Of a stretch of 34,380 nt of DNA, positions 14,325 to 22,818 are shown one piece after another. The position numbers and the translations under genes were made by a program. Source of the DNA: Planctomycetota bacterium (GTDB lineage Bacteria > Planctomycetota > Planctomycetia > Pirellulales > Lacipirellulaceae); contig JAJRSE010000069.1 in the NCBI GenBank assembly GCA_024278955.1, positions 1 to 34,380 on the forward strand, read 5' to 3'. Position 1 is the stretch's first letter. Every line of letters starts with the position of its first letter. A model generated the notes under the pieces. It saw nothing but the letters and a program-made list of their open reading frames with translations, was not told the origin of the DNA and ran no database searches.

Positions 14325-15476
14325 TTAGATCACAGAGGATATCCGACGACAAGGCCACAACACTATTGCAAACAGCATCGAAGCTGCCAGCAAAAGCGAG
14401 CTAGGCTCCGGAATCGTTGCTATGCGAAACCCGCGGAAAGAATCCTCATCGAGCGGGTTGGTGCCACTACGGTGGCCCGCGGTCAATTCATGCGCTCGGC
14501 CATTACTTGCATCAGCAAGCGATCTATGCCCATCAGCAAGGGGGTCCCAATTTCGCCATGACCCGCCAAGGCCACTGCGCACACCGTTAAAGTACGTCTC
14601 ATTCCATTCCCAAGCATTGCCTCCTTGATCAAACGTACCGTATGCGCTGATGGCAGCGGTATAAGATCCAACGTCTGTCAGATAATTTTGATTCGTATCA
14701 AAGATATCGCTTCCTGTAACGGCGTACCCTCCGTACTCATCACTGTTAAAATAGTTCGCCGCACGAGGGTTCCCAGAAGGCGGCTCAGAAACGGGGTTAT
14801 TCGCATTCGCTCCCGAAGTATATTGGGTTGCAAATCTCCAGAAATTTTGGTAGCCAAATTCGTAGTCGACTCCATCGTTCTTGTTATAAGCAGCCTTTTG
14901 CCACTCATTTTCACTTGCAAGAAACCATGTCGAGCCCACGTTGCGCCGAATGTCGAGACCATCAATCGGATTAGCAATTGGCGCGCCACCTCCAGAGTCA
15001 ATCGTGTAAGCACCGTCCTCCGTAGTGCTAGAGTTTTGAGGACCAGTTGGCTTGCCATTATCTAGCCAATTTGCAAAACGAATCGAATCGTACCAAGAAA
15101 CAAAAACAACCGGATTCTGTCCCCGACCACTCTTGATGGAGTAGTTGTAACTACCATCTGCTCCCGTACGGAGGATACCCCCATTGGCATCAGCTCCCAT
15201 CAACGGATTGTAGAGTCCCGCCGGATCAGAGGCGGCCACATTGTTCAAAAATCCGACATACTGGTTGTTCGTCACCTCGGTCTTAGCGATCCGATACGAG
15301 TAGTCGACCCAGCCGTAGATCTGATTTGGCCCATACCCGGCCGTGCTAGGATTGCCAACCGGGACGGTTTCAAACAGGGTCGCCTGCGCCGACGAGCACG
15401 CGCATAATAACCCCAGAAGCAGCAACAACAGACCGTGCGAATGAGCATAGGTGAAACAACGCCAAAGGCTTTTCAT
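14325..15476 (-). CDS. SUMF1/FGE-fold PEP-CTERM surface protein
   Basis: A 383-residue exported protein. A signal peptide (HGLLLLLLGLLCACSSAQA) is followed by a formylglycine-generating-enzyme-like (SUMF1) fold: YRIAKTEVTNNQYVGFLNNV, NPVVFVSWYDSIRFANWL, TWFLASENEWQKAAYNKN, DQGGNAWEWNETYF, RSGLGGSWRN and SFRGFRIA are the usual landmarks. It ends with a PEP-CTERM sorting signal: IPEPSSLLLAASMLFAIVLW and then Arg residues. The Cys pair used by true FGE for catalysis is not seen in the core, so it is more likely a binding or structural domain. The ATG at 15476 has GGAG nine bases upstream, whereas the ATG at 15497 lacks one. An exosortase would cut the tail and anchor the protein, probably in the polysaccharide layer. 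No exosortase is in the window. Confidence 0.85.
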   Translation of the reverse strand: MKSLWRCFTYAHSHGLLLLLLGLLCACSSAQATLFETVPVGNPSTAGYGPNQIYGWVDYSYRIAKTEVTNNQYVGFLNNVAASDPAGLYNPLMGADANGGILRTGADGSYNYSIKSGRGQNPVVFVSWYDSIRFANWLDNGKPTGPQNSSTTEDGAYTIDSGGGAPIANPIDGLDIRRNVGSTWFLASENEWQKAAYNKNDGVDYEFGYQNFWRFATQYTSGANANNPVSEPPSGNPRAANYFNSDEYGGYAVTGSDIFDTNQNYLTDVGSYTAAISAYGTFDQGGNAWEWNETYFNGVRSGLGGSWRNWDPLADGHRSLADASNGRAHELTAGHRSGTNPLDEDSFRGFRIATIPEPSSLLLAASMLFAIVLWPCRRISSVI

Positions 15477-15766
15477 GTAGAACTTCTCCGCATTCACACC
15501 GTGGTGTTCAATTAGGCAATCTCAGTAACGATCCAAAAAACGCCCTCCTCACGCAAGGAAAGCTGTATCTAGTCTATTTTGATGCCCCGAGGCAGTCAAG
15601 CGAATCGACGCTTAAACCAGGGCTTTTGGACGTGCGGGAAAACGACCTCGCGAGTTTTCCCACAAACCCTCTTTTTCCCGTCAAATCCTGCTACCGCAGC
15701 AGGGAAAAGCAAAAGCCTTTGCGGCAGCTTTCAGAGAAATCCAAGGATTACGGCTACCCCACCAGC
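15477..15766. other. Intergenic region with hairpins behind the sulfotransferase gene
   Basis: 290 bp between sulfotransferase and SUMF1-fold gene. GGGAAAAC (15636-15643) pairs with GTTTTCCC (15654-15661), and a second hairpin CCTGCT-ACCGC-AGCAGG lies about 25 bases further on the plus strand. In the direction of transcription (minus) both follow the sulfotransferase stop and may terminate or trim its transcript. No gene is seen. Confidence 0.5.
15636..15661. terminator. Hairpin behind sulfotransferase gene
   Basis: GGGAAAAC (15636-15643) and GTTTTCCC (15654-15661) form a perfect 8-bp stem with a 10-base loop, about 105 bases beyond the sulfotransferase stop on the minus strand. It is a candidate transcript end, but no T-run follows. 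Confidence 0.45.
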
Positions 15767-16603
15767 TCAGTAGCTTCGCCAGCTAGATAAATCGCGCCCC
15801 GTCATTTTTTCGATCCGCTCGATCTGCGGATCGAATAACTCGTGCAACTTTTGCTTCACCTGAGGGTCGATCTGGGGTTTGTTCTCTGCCTTGTACGGCT
15901 TGTAAAAGAGCCCTCTCACAAAACGGTTGCTCTTGAGTCGGCCCAATAATTTCACCCAGCCAAGTTTGCGCAGGAGGTTCGCGCCCTGCTTACTCGCGGC
16001 GCCGGCAAACGGAACACGTGGCTTCGATAATTGGCTCATCTTCCGGTCGTAGTCAATATTGTCTGGGTCGCGCAAACCAAGGAACTCGAAAGCCTCCTTC
16101 GCAAACGCTCTCGGGTTAGCCGCCAGATCGTCGAAGAAGAGAATCTTGATACGGTCTCGGTCGAAATGTTTCAGGTACACGTCCAACTTGTCCGCGTACA
16201 TGCTGTTGCTCACGAGCATGTCGACTTCTTCTATCGCTTCGCTAAGCGGCGTGCGAATCACTCCCGCGGCAAAGGCAGAGGCATACGAAGAAAAAGTACG
16301 ATCAATCGGATCTCGCAACGCTACTAGCAATCGTACGTCCGGAAGATCACGAGCGATTCGCTCCGCGGCTTCCGGCGAGTGGATATAATCGTGCGAAAAC
16401 TCGCCAATCGCCTGCGCCGAAGGCGGCGCATTCTGAAAAAGCTCCCAATACCAATCGAGACCCCGATCGTAATTCTTATCAAAAAAATAAGGATCGGCGA
16501 TCGGAGGCACATAGCAATCGGGGTGCTGCCGAAACATATTGTGCAGCGACTTCGACCCGCAACGGTCTCCGCCGATGAATAGAAAATTGGGGACGATTGC
16601 CAT
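15767..16603 (-). CDS. PAPS-dependent sulfotransferase
   Basis: A 278-residue cytosolic-type sulfotransferase that moves sulfate from PAPS to a hydroxyl, most likely on the polysaccharide or its lipid-linked unit. The 5'-phosphosulfate loop is FLFIGGDRCGSKSLHNMF at the N-terminus, and the 3'-phosphate motif is LLVALRDPIDRTFSSYASAF (about residues 92-111). The length and the C-terminal KMTGRDLSSWR segment match the heparan-type sulfotransferase family. It follows the ATP-sulfurylase fusion gene by 95 bases on the same strand, so sulfate activation and transfer are probably co-expressed. An APS kinase, needed to make PAPS from APS, is not encoded in the window. Start at 16603; Shine-Dalgarno weak. 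Confidence 0.9.
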   Translation of the reverse strand: MAIVPNFLFIGGDRCGSKSLHNMFRQHPDCYVPPIADPYFFDKNYDRGLDWYWELFQNAPPSAQAIGEFSHDYIHSPEAAERIARDLPDVRLLVALRDPIDRTFSSYASAFAAGVIRTPLSEAIEEVDMLVSNSMYADKLDVYLKHFDRDRIKILFFDDLAANPRAFAKEAFEFLGLRDPDNIDYDRKMSQLSKPRVPFAGAASKQGANLLRKLGWVKLLGRLKSNRFVRGLFYKPYKAENKPQIDPQVKQKLHELFDPQIERIEKMTGRDLSSWRSY

Positions 16604-16698
16604 TGCGTTCTTCTTATCTTCTTCCCAACGAGGTCGACACGATCGACTTTTGCCTAGAGCTGAGTTTTCAAAGCACTTTGAGCCCGCTAGAAGGAAAT

Positions 16699-18903
16699 TT
16701 ACGCTTTCTGCGAGTCAACAAAAATCGATTTCCCCGAGCTGTGCATTTCTAAAAGCCAATTGGCGATTTCCTCTCGCATACACCACGTTGGTACCGGTTG
16801 ATTCTTTTCCAACAGGTCGCGAATCATCGTCCCTGAAATCGACTTGAAATCGTCCCCGCCTTCGGTGCTCGACTCAACCGTCTCGCCTTTTTTAGTTGAA
16901 TAGTACACCGTATCAAAAAACACGGGCTCGATACCAATATCGCCAAGCTTATCAAACAGCTCGCGATTCTGGTCTCGGCCGTAGAAGTCTCCGACGCCCG
17001 TATGATCGCGACCCAGTACAAAATGAGTACAACCAAAATTCTTCCGACACAAAGCCGTAAACACGGCTTCGCGAGGTCCGCAGTAACGAGAGTAAGTACT
17101 GAACGCGGCCAACAAAGCGTTGGGAAACACCGAGGAAATCAGGTGCTCGTAAGCCCCTAGTATGGCTTCCGAGGAAAAGTCGCCCGCCTTCTTAGGACCC
17201 ACGACCGGATGAATCAAGATGCCGTCGGCGTTGCTTCGTTCGCACGCGTTTGCAATCACATGCTCATGTCCCATGTGGGGTACATTCCGAGTATGGAAGG
17301 CGACGATTCTTGTCCACCCTTTGATGTCAAACACCATTCGCGTTTGTGCCGGGGTCAACTGGTAAGGCGAGCGGGCAATGCTGGCGGGGCCTAAATACTC
17401 GATCGCCCCTCCCAGTAGTGTTCCGCCTCGGCTCATAAATCGAGCCGCCCCGGGATGCGATTTTTCGGTAGTGCCGAACCAACGCTTCGCAACGCTTTCT
17501 AAATCGATTTCGTACTTGTCTTCGACATGCAGAATTGCGGTAGCCTCTCCCGTTCTCTTGTCGATCAACCGAACTGACTGCCCCGGCTGAAATGCAGCGA
17601 ATTCCTTGCTTCCGCCCTGCAAAATAATAGGCATTGTCCAGGCGTCGCCACTGGGAAGCTGGTAATTATCAAGAACTCCTTCAAGCTCATTCTGAGTCAT
17701 AAATCCTTGGAGAGGGGAATACACGCCATGGGCAATCTGCTCGAGGTCCATCGCGGTTTCTATGTCGACCTCAATCGCAGGATACTCTGCGACTTTCGCC
17801 ATTGGCGTTTTACGCTTCTTGGCATCAGGAGAACGCTCAAGCGGGCTACAGCCATGTAGCGAAGGCAGAAGCGAGGTGCCCGTTTCGATCAGATCCTCAA
17901 TCCGATCGCCATCCAGAGACCGCCGGAACCGCTCGATCATACTGCGAACCATGTCCACAGCGCCAACCGGATGGTTCCCAATGGCAGTTTCCGCAGCCAG
18001 CACAAGCCCATTCGCGCCATCAAGCATCGTGTTGATGATGTCGTTCAGCTCGGCCCGGGTCGGCTTGCGATTGACGATCATCGACTCAAGCAGGTTCGTT
18101 GCCACATTCACCGGTGTTTTGGCGATGTTTGCCTTCCGGATAATTGCTTTCTGAAGAAATGGAATGTTCTCCAAAGGTACTTCGCGAGAAAGATCGCCAC
18201 GGTCAATCAGAATCTCATCGGTCTCTACCAAAATCTCGTCAAGGTTCCGGACGCCGAGCTTGCTTTCGATTTTAGAAATGATCGTCGCCTCGGGGCCCGC
18301 ATACTTTCGTAGCAAGGCAACATCGGCTGCCGTGTTTGCAAACGACAAAGCAAAATGTTTGATGCCCATTCGTCGACCAATCTCGACCGCAGCAACATCG
18401 TCTTCTGTCAGTGGCGGCAACGCAGGCGCCGGGTCGATCACAACCGCTTTGTTCGAGCCAATTTTTCCGCCATTGAGAACAACCGTCTCAGCAAAGTCTT
18501 TCCCCACTTTTAGCACCAGAAGAACGACCCCGTCGAAATCTAATCCAATCAAATTATTCGCTTGCAGCGATTCAAAAACCGAAGGCGGAGTCAGCGTAAG
18601 GCAGTCTCCCGTTCCCTCAATCGGCTCGGCAACAACTCGTACATGTTGCCGGTCGTTGACGACCACTCCCTCGGCCATCGTTCCCGTGCGTACCTGCGCA
18701 CCTTCGGTATCTAAACAAACGGGCGTCGAGGCACTTTCTTGAATAATACGAACCGTCTCTTCCACACGATCCAGAGGAGTGTGAGAAAGGTTAATCCGAA
18801 AGAGGCTGACTTGCCGTTCTTCAAGACGCTGGATTACTTCCCGCCGAAGCGACGTAGGCCCAAGCGTGCAAAGAATGTTGATAATAAGATCTTGTTTTGC
18901 CAT
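16699..18903 (-). CDS. sat: Pyruvate kinase-like / ATP sulfurylase fusion
   Basis: A 734-residue two-part enzyme. Residues 1 to about 330 are pyruvate-kinase-like barrel plus B-domain, with the catalytic set intact: FRINLSH (R36, N38, S40), LDTEG (D65, T66), SKIES (K211, E213), DRGDL (D237) and VATNLLESM (T269). The regulatory C-domain of pyruvate kinase is missing. After a linker, residues about 365-734 are ATP sulfurylase: HTRNVPHMGHE (537-547), HPVVGPKKAGDF, YCGPREAVFTALCRKNFGC and GRDHTGVG (631-638). ATP sulfurylase makes APS and PPi from ATP and sulfate; the kinase part could regenerate ATP from PEP, or may only regulate. H537 replaces the Gln that most family members have in QTRN. The ATG at 18903 has AAGAAG upstream; the frame is open to 18978. 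The next gene is a sulfotransferase. Confidence 0.9.
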   Translation of the reverse strand: MAKQDLIINILCTLGPTSLRREVIQRLEERQVSLFRINLSHTPLDRVEETVRIIQESASTPVCLDTEGAQVRTGTMAEGVVVNDRQHVRVVAEPIEGTGDCLTLTPPSVFESLQANNLIGLDFDGVVLLVLKVGKDFAETVVLNGGKIGSNKAVVIDPAPALPPLTEDDVAAVEIGRRMGIKHFALSFANTAADVALLRKYAGPEATIISKIESKLGVRNLDEILVETDEILIDRGDLSREVPLENIPFLQKAIIRKANIAKTPVNVATNLLESMIVNRKPTRAELNDIINTMLDGANGLVLAAETAIGNHPVGAVDMVRSMIERFRRSLDGDRIEDLIETGTSLLPSLHGCSPLERSPDAKKRKTPMAKVAEYPAIEVDIETAMDLEQIAHGVYSPLQGFMTQNELEGVLDNYQLPSGDAWTMPIILQGGSKEFAAFQPGQSVRLIDKRTGEATAILHVEDKYEIDLESVAKRWFGTTEKSHPGAARFMSRGGTLLGGAIEYLGPASIARSPYQLTPAQTRMVFDIKGWTRIVAFHTRNVPHMGHEHVIANACERSNADGILIHPVVGPKKAGDFSSEAILGAYEHLISSVFPNALLAAFSTYSRYCGPREAVFTALCRKNFGCTHFVLGRDHTGVGDFYGRDQNRELFDKLGDIGIEPVFFDTVYYSTKKGETVESSTEGGDDFKSISGTMIRDLLEKNQPVPTWCMREEIANWLLEMHSSGKSIFVDSQKA

Positions 18904-19068
18904 GGTTAAAGCTTCTTTATGTCTTACCTTGCTGGGAGAAAAGAGCTTAGCTAAATCATAAGCCAAGACACAACTCATTCTAATCAGGAGTTCCTATTCG
19001 GGCAATTGGGCGTACCCCAGATTGCAGCCAAGGGGCCACCCCGACGACCAGTACAATCTGCAAAACAA

Positions 19069-20199
19069 TTAGCTAAGAAAGCGTATATTCTCCACAAAGG
19101 CCGGAAGCTGCTCTTCGGCCTCCGATTCGAGATCCTGAGATCGTAATAACGCCTGCCTACAAGCTAAACGGTAAAGATCGGAGTCTCCAATCCACTCTTT
19201 TATCTGCCCAACAGCAAGCGAAACAAAGTCCTCTTCGAACGCAACCAGCATTCCACAGCCATCGCGGATAATGTACGAAACGCACCCGCGGTCATTCGCA
19301 ATCACAGGGCACCCGGTCGCCATGGCCTCGGTCAGAACAATCCCCCACGACTCGGTTTGAGTCGGCAGTAAGAGGACGTCAACCTCAGAAAAAAACTGCG
19401 ATTTTTCCTCTCCATAAACAGGTCCACGAAACTCGACCTGCTCTGGCCAACGTTTTTCGGCATCGTCCACCATTCGGCCTATTGCTGCATTCATGCAAGG
19501 GCCCGCAAGCAGCAACCGAACGTCGATTGCGCTGCAACCTTCGAGAATTTCAAACGTCCGCAAAACGTCTTGAATGCCCTTCTGCATCGAAAGATTGCTA
19601 AGGAATCCAATAGTAAAGGTCGGGCGAGGCGACCTCACGCTTGCAATGTTCTCTCTTGCCTCTCGTTCTTCTGAAGATAGCGAAAGCGAAACGATCGTAG
19701 GCAGTACCTTCAAGAACTGGGCATCCGTTTGGTATTGATTCAAGAAATCCTGCTTCATCTTTTCGCAGTGCACAGCATGTGCACCTCGGGATCCTAGCAA
19801 CCGGTTGACCAGCGCCATCCGGCGATCGTACTGATCGAGATACGAGTAAACATGATGATGGAGTACCGTTCGATATCCCAATAGCCTCGCCAGTGAAACG
19901 AAGACCATATCGTAAACCATACCCCAACCCGAGTTGGCTGGGTAATACAGCACATCGCCCGGTCGTCTTCCTCGCCAAAGCAAACCGCATATCGATTTAC
20001 TTACGCCCCAAACCCTGGCAAGTTTCCAGCGAACACCCTTGAGTGGCTTATTGCGAGACCAATTGAAGCAAGTCACTGGGCCTTGCTCTTGCAGTGCCTG
20101 AACAACGGCTGAGGTCATTGCCGTCATTCCGGTTACCGGCGGAGGCAACGGCCCAATAAACACAACATGGTTCGGCTCACCGTGTTTTTGAGTCACCAT
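19069..20199 (-). CDS. Glycosyltransferase, GT4-like
   Basis: A 376-residue GT-B-fold glycosyltransferase. The N-terminus has the glycine-rich loop VFIGPLPPPVTGMTAMTSAV, often seen in polysaccharide transferases that also bind the acceptor lipid. The C-domain has TIGFLSNLSMQKGIQDVLR, VRLLLAGPC, and the donor-site E-x7-E region, LLPTQTESWGIVLTEAMATG followed by CPVIANDRG. Only six bases separate it from the polymerase candidate upstream, so they are co-transcribed. It probably adds a sugar to the growing repeat unit; the sugar is unknown. Confidence 0.9.
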   Translation of the reverse strand: MVTQKHGEPNHVVFIGPLPPPVTGMTAMTSAVVQALQEQGPVTCFNWSRNKPLKGVRWKLARVWGVSKSICGLLWRGRRPGDVLYYPANSGWGMVYDMVFVSLARLLGYRTVLHHHVYSYLDQYDRRMALVNRLLGSRGAHAVHCEKMKQDFLNQYQTDAQFLKVLPTIVSLSLSSEEREARENIASVRSPRPTFTIGFLSNLSMQKGIQDVLRTFEILEGCSAIDVRLLLAGPCMNAAIGRMVDDAEKRWPEQVEFRGPVYGEEKSQFFSEVDVLLLPTQTESWGIVLTEAMATGCPVIANDRGCVSYIIRDGCGMLVAFEEDFVSLAVGQIKEWIGDSDLYRLACRQALLRSQDLESEAEEQLPAFVENIRFLS

Positions 20200-20205
20200 A
20201 TTTAC

Positions 20206-21543
20206 TTATGCGAACACACGGGGATCGTAAGGCCGTTTTCCCAGAATAAATTGAGAAAATATCAGAAACAAAATCATCAGCACAAAACAGGCAATCGGCC
20301 AAACTGTGAAGGAAGCAATATCACCACGAGACCAGCCGATGATATGCCCAGAAGAGGTCGCAATAAACGCAAGGAAAAAAGGGTTTCCAGGTTGCTGCAC
20401 CAAAAGTGCATCAAGATAACGCAGCGTCCACCCCAACAGGATGCCATAGATAACCAACACCCAAACCCCTTCATGATACCCATGCCCAACAATACTGGTT
20501 CCCCAGTTCGTGCGTGTTCCCTTCGCAAGCACACCACTGTCAAAGGGCAACGTAATCCCTAGATTTTTTGGTTTGCCTTCCCAGAGTGCCCTAGGAATAG
20601 GAAACGTCAGCAAAACTTTCAGACTATGCAGGGGAGACTGATCAAACGCCCCCATTTCCTTCAACTCGTACATTCGAATTGCAACGAAAGAATGCTCGGT
20701 TCCCTGTTGCCCAATGCGTGTAAAGTCAAAATCGTCCAGGTTTTGCAATTTGTCTAAAAACTTGCCCCATCGTGCCTGTGCCCCCTCTTTTCTGTTCAAA
20801 GTTTTAACATTTCGCACTCCGTACCAGCGCACGTTATTGTAAGCCCTGTCAGCTAAGAGCGTGGCAACAGCCAGCACAGCGAGAAGGGCAAGAACACGAG
20901 TCGGTTTCCAGTACCGAGCTTTCCACCAGTAAAAACAAAGCGGAAAAGCAAAAGCGGTTCCGTAAAGAATCCTTCGACCGCCGCCAAGAGAAAACGCAGA
21001 GTAAAAGGCAACGCCCGATACCGCGATGAGCAACAAAACATACACCGGATTCGTCTTGTTCTTAAACCAAGCAGCAAAAGAAAAAACCACCGCAAAGGTC
21101 GGCGCAAGAAGACCAAACCGAACAAGAATTTGCGATACACCCGGTATTTGAACTAAGACGAGCTGACTCACCGAAGCGGCAAGAGCAACAAGCGAAATCA
21201 ACATCATCGTGCTAGACGACAGAGGCGGGCAAGTCCGAAAATGGCGATACGCCCTCCACGCCGGAAATTTGACAAAGTAATACGTGGCATAAACCGTCAC
21301 GTAAAAAATCACGACCCCAAAATAATAAAGCTCGTAGGTCTTCGACGAATAATTGAAAAGATGAGGCTTCGACGTCATGTAGATCCCAGAAAAACCTACG
21401 CAAAGGGCAGACCCACCTAGAAACATGTGCCAAGCAGTGAATAAATCTTGACGCTTCCTGAGATACGAAAAAAGGACCGTGGCTACCATCACCAAAGTGA
21501 AGGCCACGCTAAACCAGAACAGTAGTTCGTCATCTTTCGACAT
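20206..21543 (-). CDS. Wzy-like polysaccharide polymerase candidate
   Basis: A 445-residue integral membrane protein with about eleven hydrophobic segments (for example LLFWFSVAFTLVMVATVLFS, GVVIFYVTVYATYYFVKF, TMMLISLVALAASVSQLVLV and PIACFVLMILFLIFSQFIL). A large soluble loop of about 130 residues lies between segments 8 and 9 (RKEGAQARWGKFLDKLQNLD to GTSIVGHGYHEGVW). Long periplasmic loops of this kind are typical of Wzy/O-antigen polymerase-type proteins, whose sequences diverge so much that family assignment by eye is weak. Its place between glycosyltransferase genes and near the flippase supports the call. Alternatives are an EpsG-type or other oligosaccharide repeat polymerase. Confidence 0.72.
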   Translation of the reverse strand: MSKDDELLFWFSVAFTLVMVATVLFSYLRKRQDLFTAWHMFLGGSALCVGFSGIYMTSKPHLFNYSSKTYELYYFGVVIFYVTVYATYYFVKFPAWRAYRHFRTCPPLSSSTMMLISLVALAASVSQLVLVQIPGVSQILVRFGLLAPTFAVVFSFAAWFKNKTNPVYVLLLIAVSGVAFYSAFSLGGGRRILYGTAFAFPLCFYWWKARYWKPTRVLALLAVLAVATLLADRAYNNVRWYGVRNVKTLNRKEGAQARWGKFLDKLQNLDDFDFTRIGQQGTEHSFVAIRMYELKEMGAFDQSPLHSLKVLLTFPIPRALWEGKPKNLGITLPFDSGVLAKGTRTNWGTSIVGHGYHEGVWVLVIYGILLGWTLRYLDALLVQQPGNPFFLAFIATSSGHIIGWSRGDIASFTVWPIACFVLMILFLIFSQFILGKRPYDPRVFA

Positions 21544-21640
21544 AGATCAGTAAAGTAAACGCCTTCAACGTTATCAATATTTGTTTCAATTCTTTCCTGC
21601 GCTACGTCAAGCAAACAAAGCGGACAAGCCTTCCATTTTG

Positions 21641-22813
21641 CTATCCCCGGCCTGAGGCATACCGTATGGCTGCTTCGATTCCATCAACCATACGTTTCAC
21701 GGTATAGTTGCTTTCCACGGTCTCTCTTGCGGCTTTCGACATCAATTTCTTTAGCCGAGTATCTTCAAGCAACTTACGCAAAGCTCCCGCCAACGAATCC
21801 ACGTTACCGTGTTCGTAGGCCAAGCCGTTCACTTGGTCCTGAAACACAACAATTTCCGGGTTTTGGCACTGCCGCCTGTCGCTCGTCACCAAGGGGACGC
21901 CATACCAGTAGGCATGCAAAATGCTCAGCCCAATGTTCTCTGGATAGCAAAACACATCGGCAGACAGAAACCAAGGCGCTAGGTCCTCTTCATTATAGAT
22001 GCCATTCAGAAAGCGTGTTTGGCCTGAGATCCCATATTCCTGCGTTAATGCTTCTAGTCGACCGCGTTCCTCGTCACCATTTCCGATAATAACAGTTCTA
22101 AGGCCTTGAATCTGCTCCGATAGCTTCGCGGTCGCAGCCAGCAGCAAATCGAGCCGATTTTGGGGGAGCAAGCGGGACACGTAGAGAATCACCGGGCCCT
22201 GATCAAGCTGGTTGTCCTTACGAAACTCCTGCAACCGCTCCGGCGTCTCCAGCCAGCTCGCCCGGGCTTGCTCTATCGAACGGTGGTCGATCGAATTACC
22301 GGCAACAAAAAGTTGCTTCGGATCCCATCCTTCGGCTTGAAACGATTCGGCCGTGTCCGCATCGTAAAACAACAGGCAAGTGCCCAGACGTGCCACCGCT
22401 GTCCGAGCCATACGCCACCACCAGCGATCCTTTTTCGAAAAACCATGTCCCCATAGCACCGTAGGAATGCCATTCCACTTGGCCCTGAGTAAGGCAGCCC
22501 ATTGGTTGATGTATCTTGGAGTCCAATTGATAACCAGAACATCACAAGACTTCGGCGTCGCATGACTCCACTGGGCTCCATGAAACAAAAATTGCTGGCC
22601 GAGGATTTTCGGATCCCTTAGCACGGCATACTCGGCCTCAAACCCCTCAGGCGCAACATTGCCAAGGCTAGCTCGCTCGCCGTAGTAAACTTTGAGATCA
22701 ATCCCCGAACGACTCGCCAGTTCGCGAAACACCGGAATACGATACTTCGCTAGCGAAGGTTGTACCAAAGCTACTCGAATGGGGGGTTCATTTTGACTCC
22801 TCGCAGTACACAT
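21641..22813 (-). CDS. Glycosyltransferase, GT4-like
   Basis: A 390-residue glycosyltransferase with a GT-B fold. The N-domain begins RVALVQPSLAKYRIPVFREL, and the C-domain carries VILYVSRLLPQNRLDLLLAA, VIIGNGDEERGRLEAL, and the acceptor/donor region WFLSADVFCYPENIGLSILH followed by AYWYGVPLVTSD. The usual second Glu of E-x7-E is replaced (PENIGLSILHAYW), a variation seen in several polysaccharide transferases. I start it at the ATG at 22813, six bases from the end of the upstream methyltransferase gene (22819), with GGATAAAG as a possible ribosome site. An upstream TTG at 22840 would overlap the preceding gene. Confidence 0.87.
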   Translation of the reverse strand: MCTARSQNEPPIRVALVQPSLAKYRIPVFRELASRSGIDLKVYYGERASLGNVAPEGFEAEYAVLRDPKILGQQFLFHGAQWSHATPKSCDVLVINWTPRYINQWAALLRAKWNGIPTVLWGHGFSKKDRWWWRMARTAVARLGTCLLFYDADTAESFQAEGWDPKQLFVAGNSIDHRSIEQARASWLETPERLQEFRKDNQLDQGPVILYVSRLLPQNRLDLLLAATAKLSEQIQGLRTVIIGNGDEERGRLEALTQEYGISGQTRFLNGIYNEEDLAPWFLSADVFCYPENIGLSILHAYWYGVPLVTSDRRQCQNPEIVVFQDQVNGLAYEHGNVDSLAGALRKLLEDTRLKKLMSKAARETVESNYTVKRMVDGIEAAIRYASGRG

Positions 22814-22818
22814 TCGCT

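Noticed and set aside
15555..15575. Possible sigma-54 site upstream of the SUMF1-fold gene (minus strand, ACAGCTTTCCTTGCG)
   Set aside because: TTGC is present, but the -24 GG is missing.
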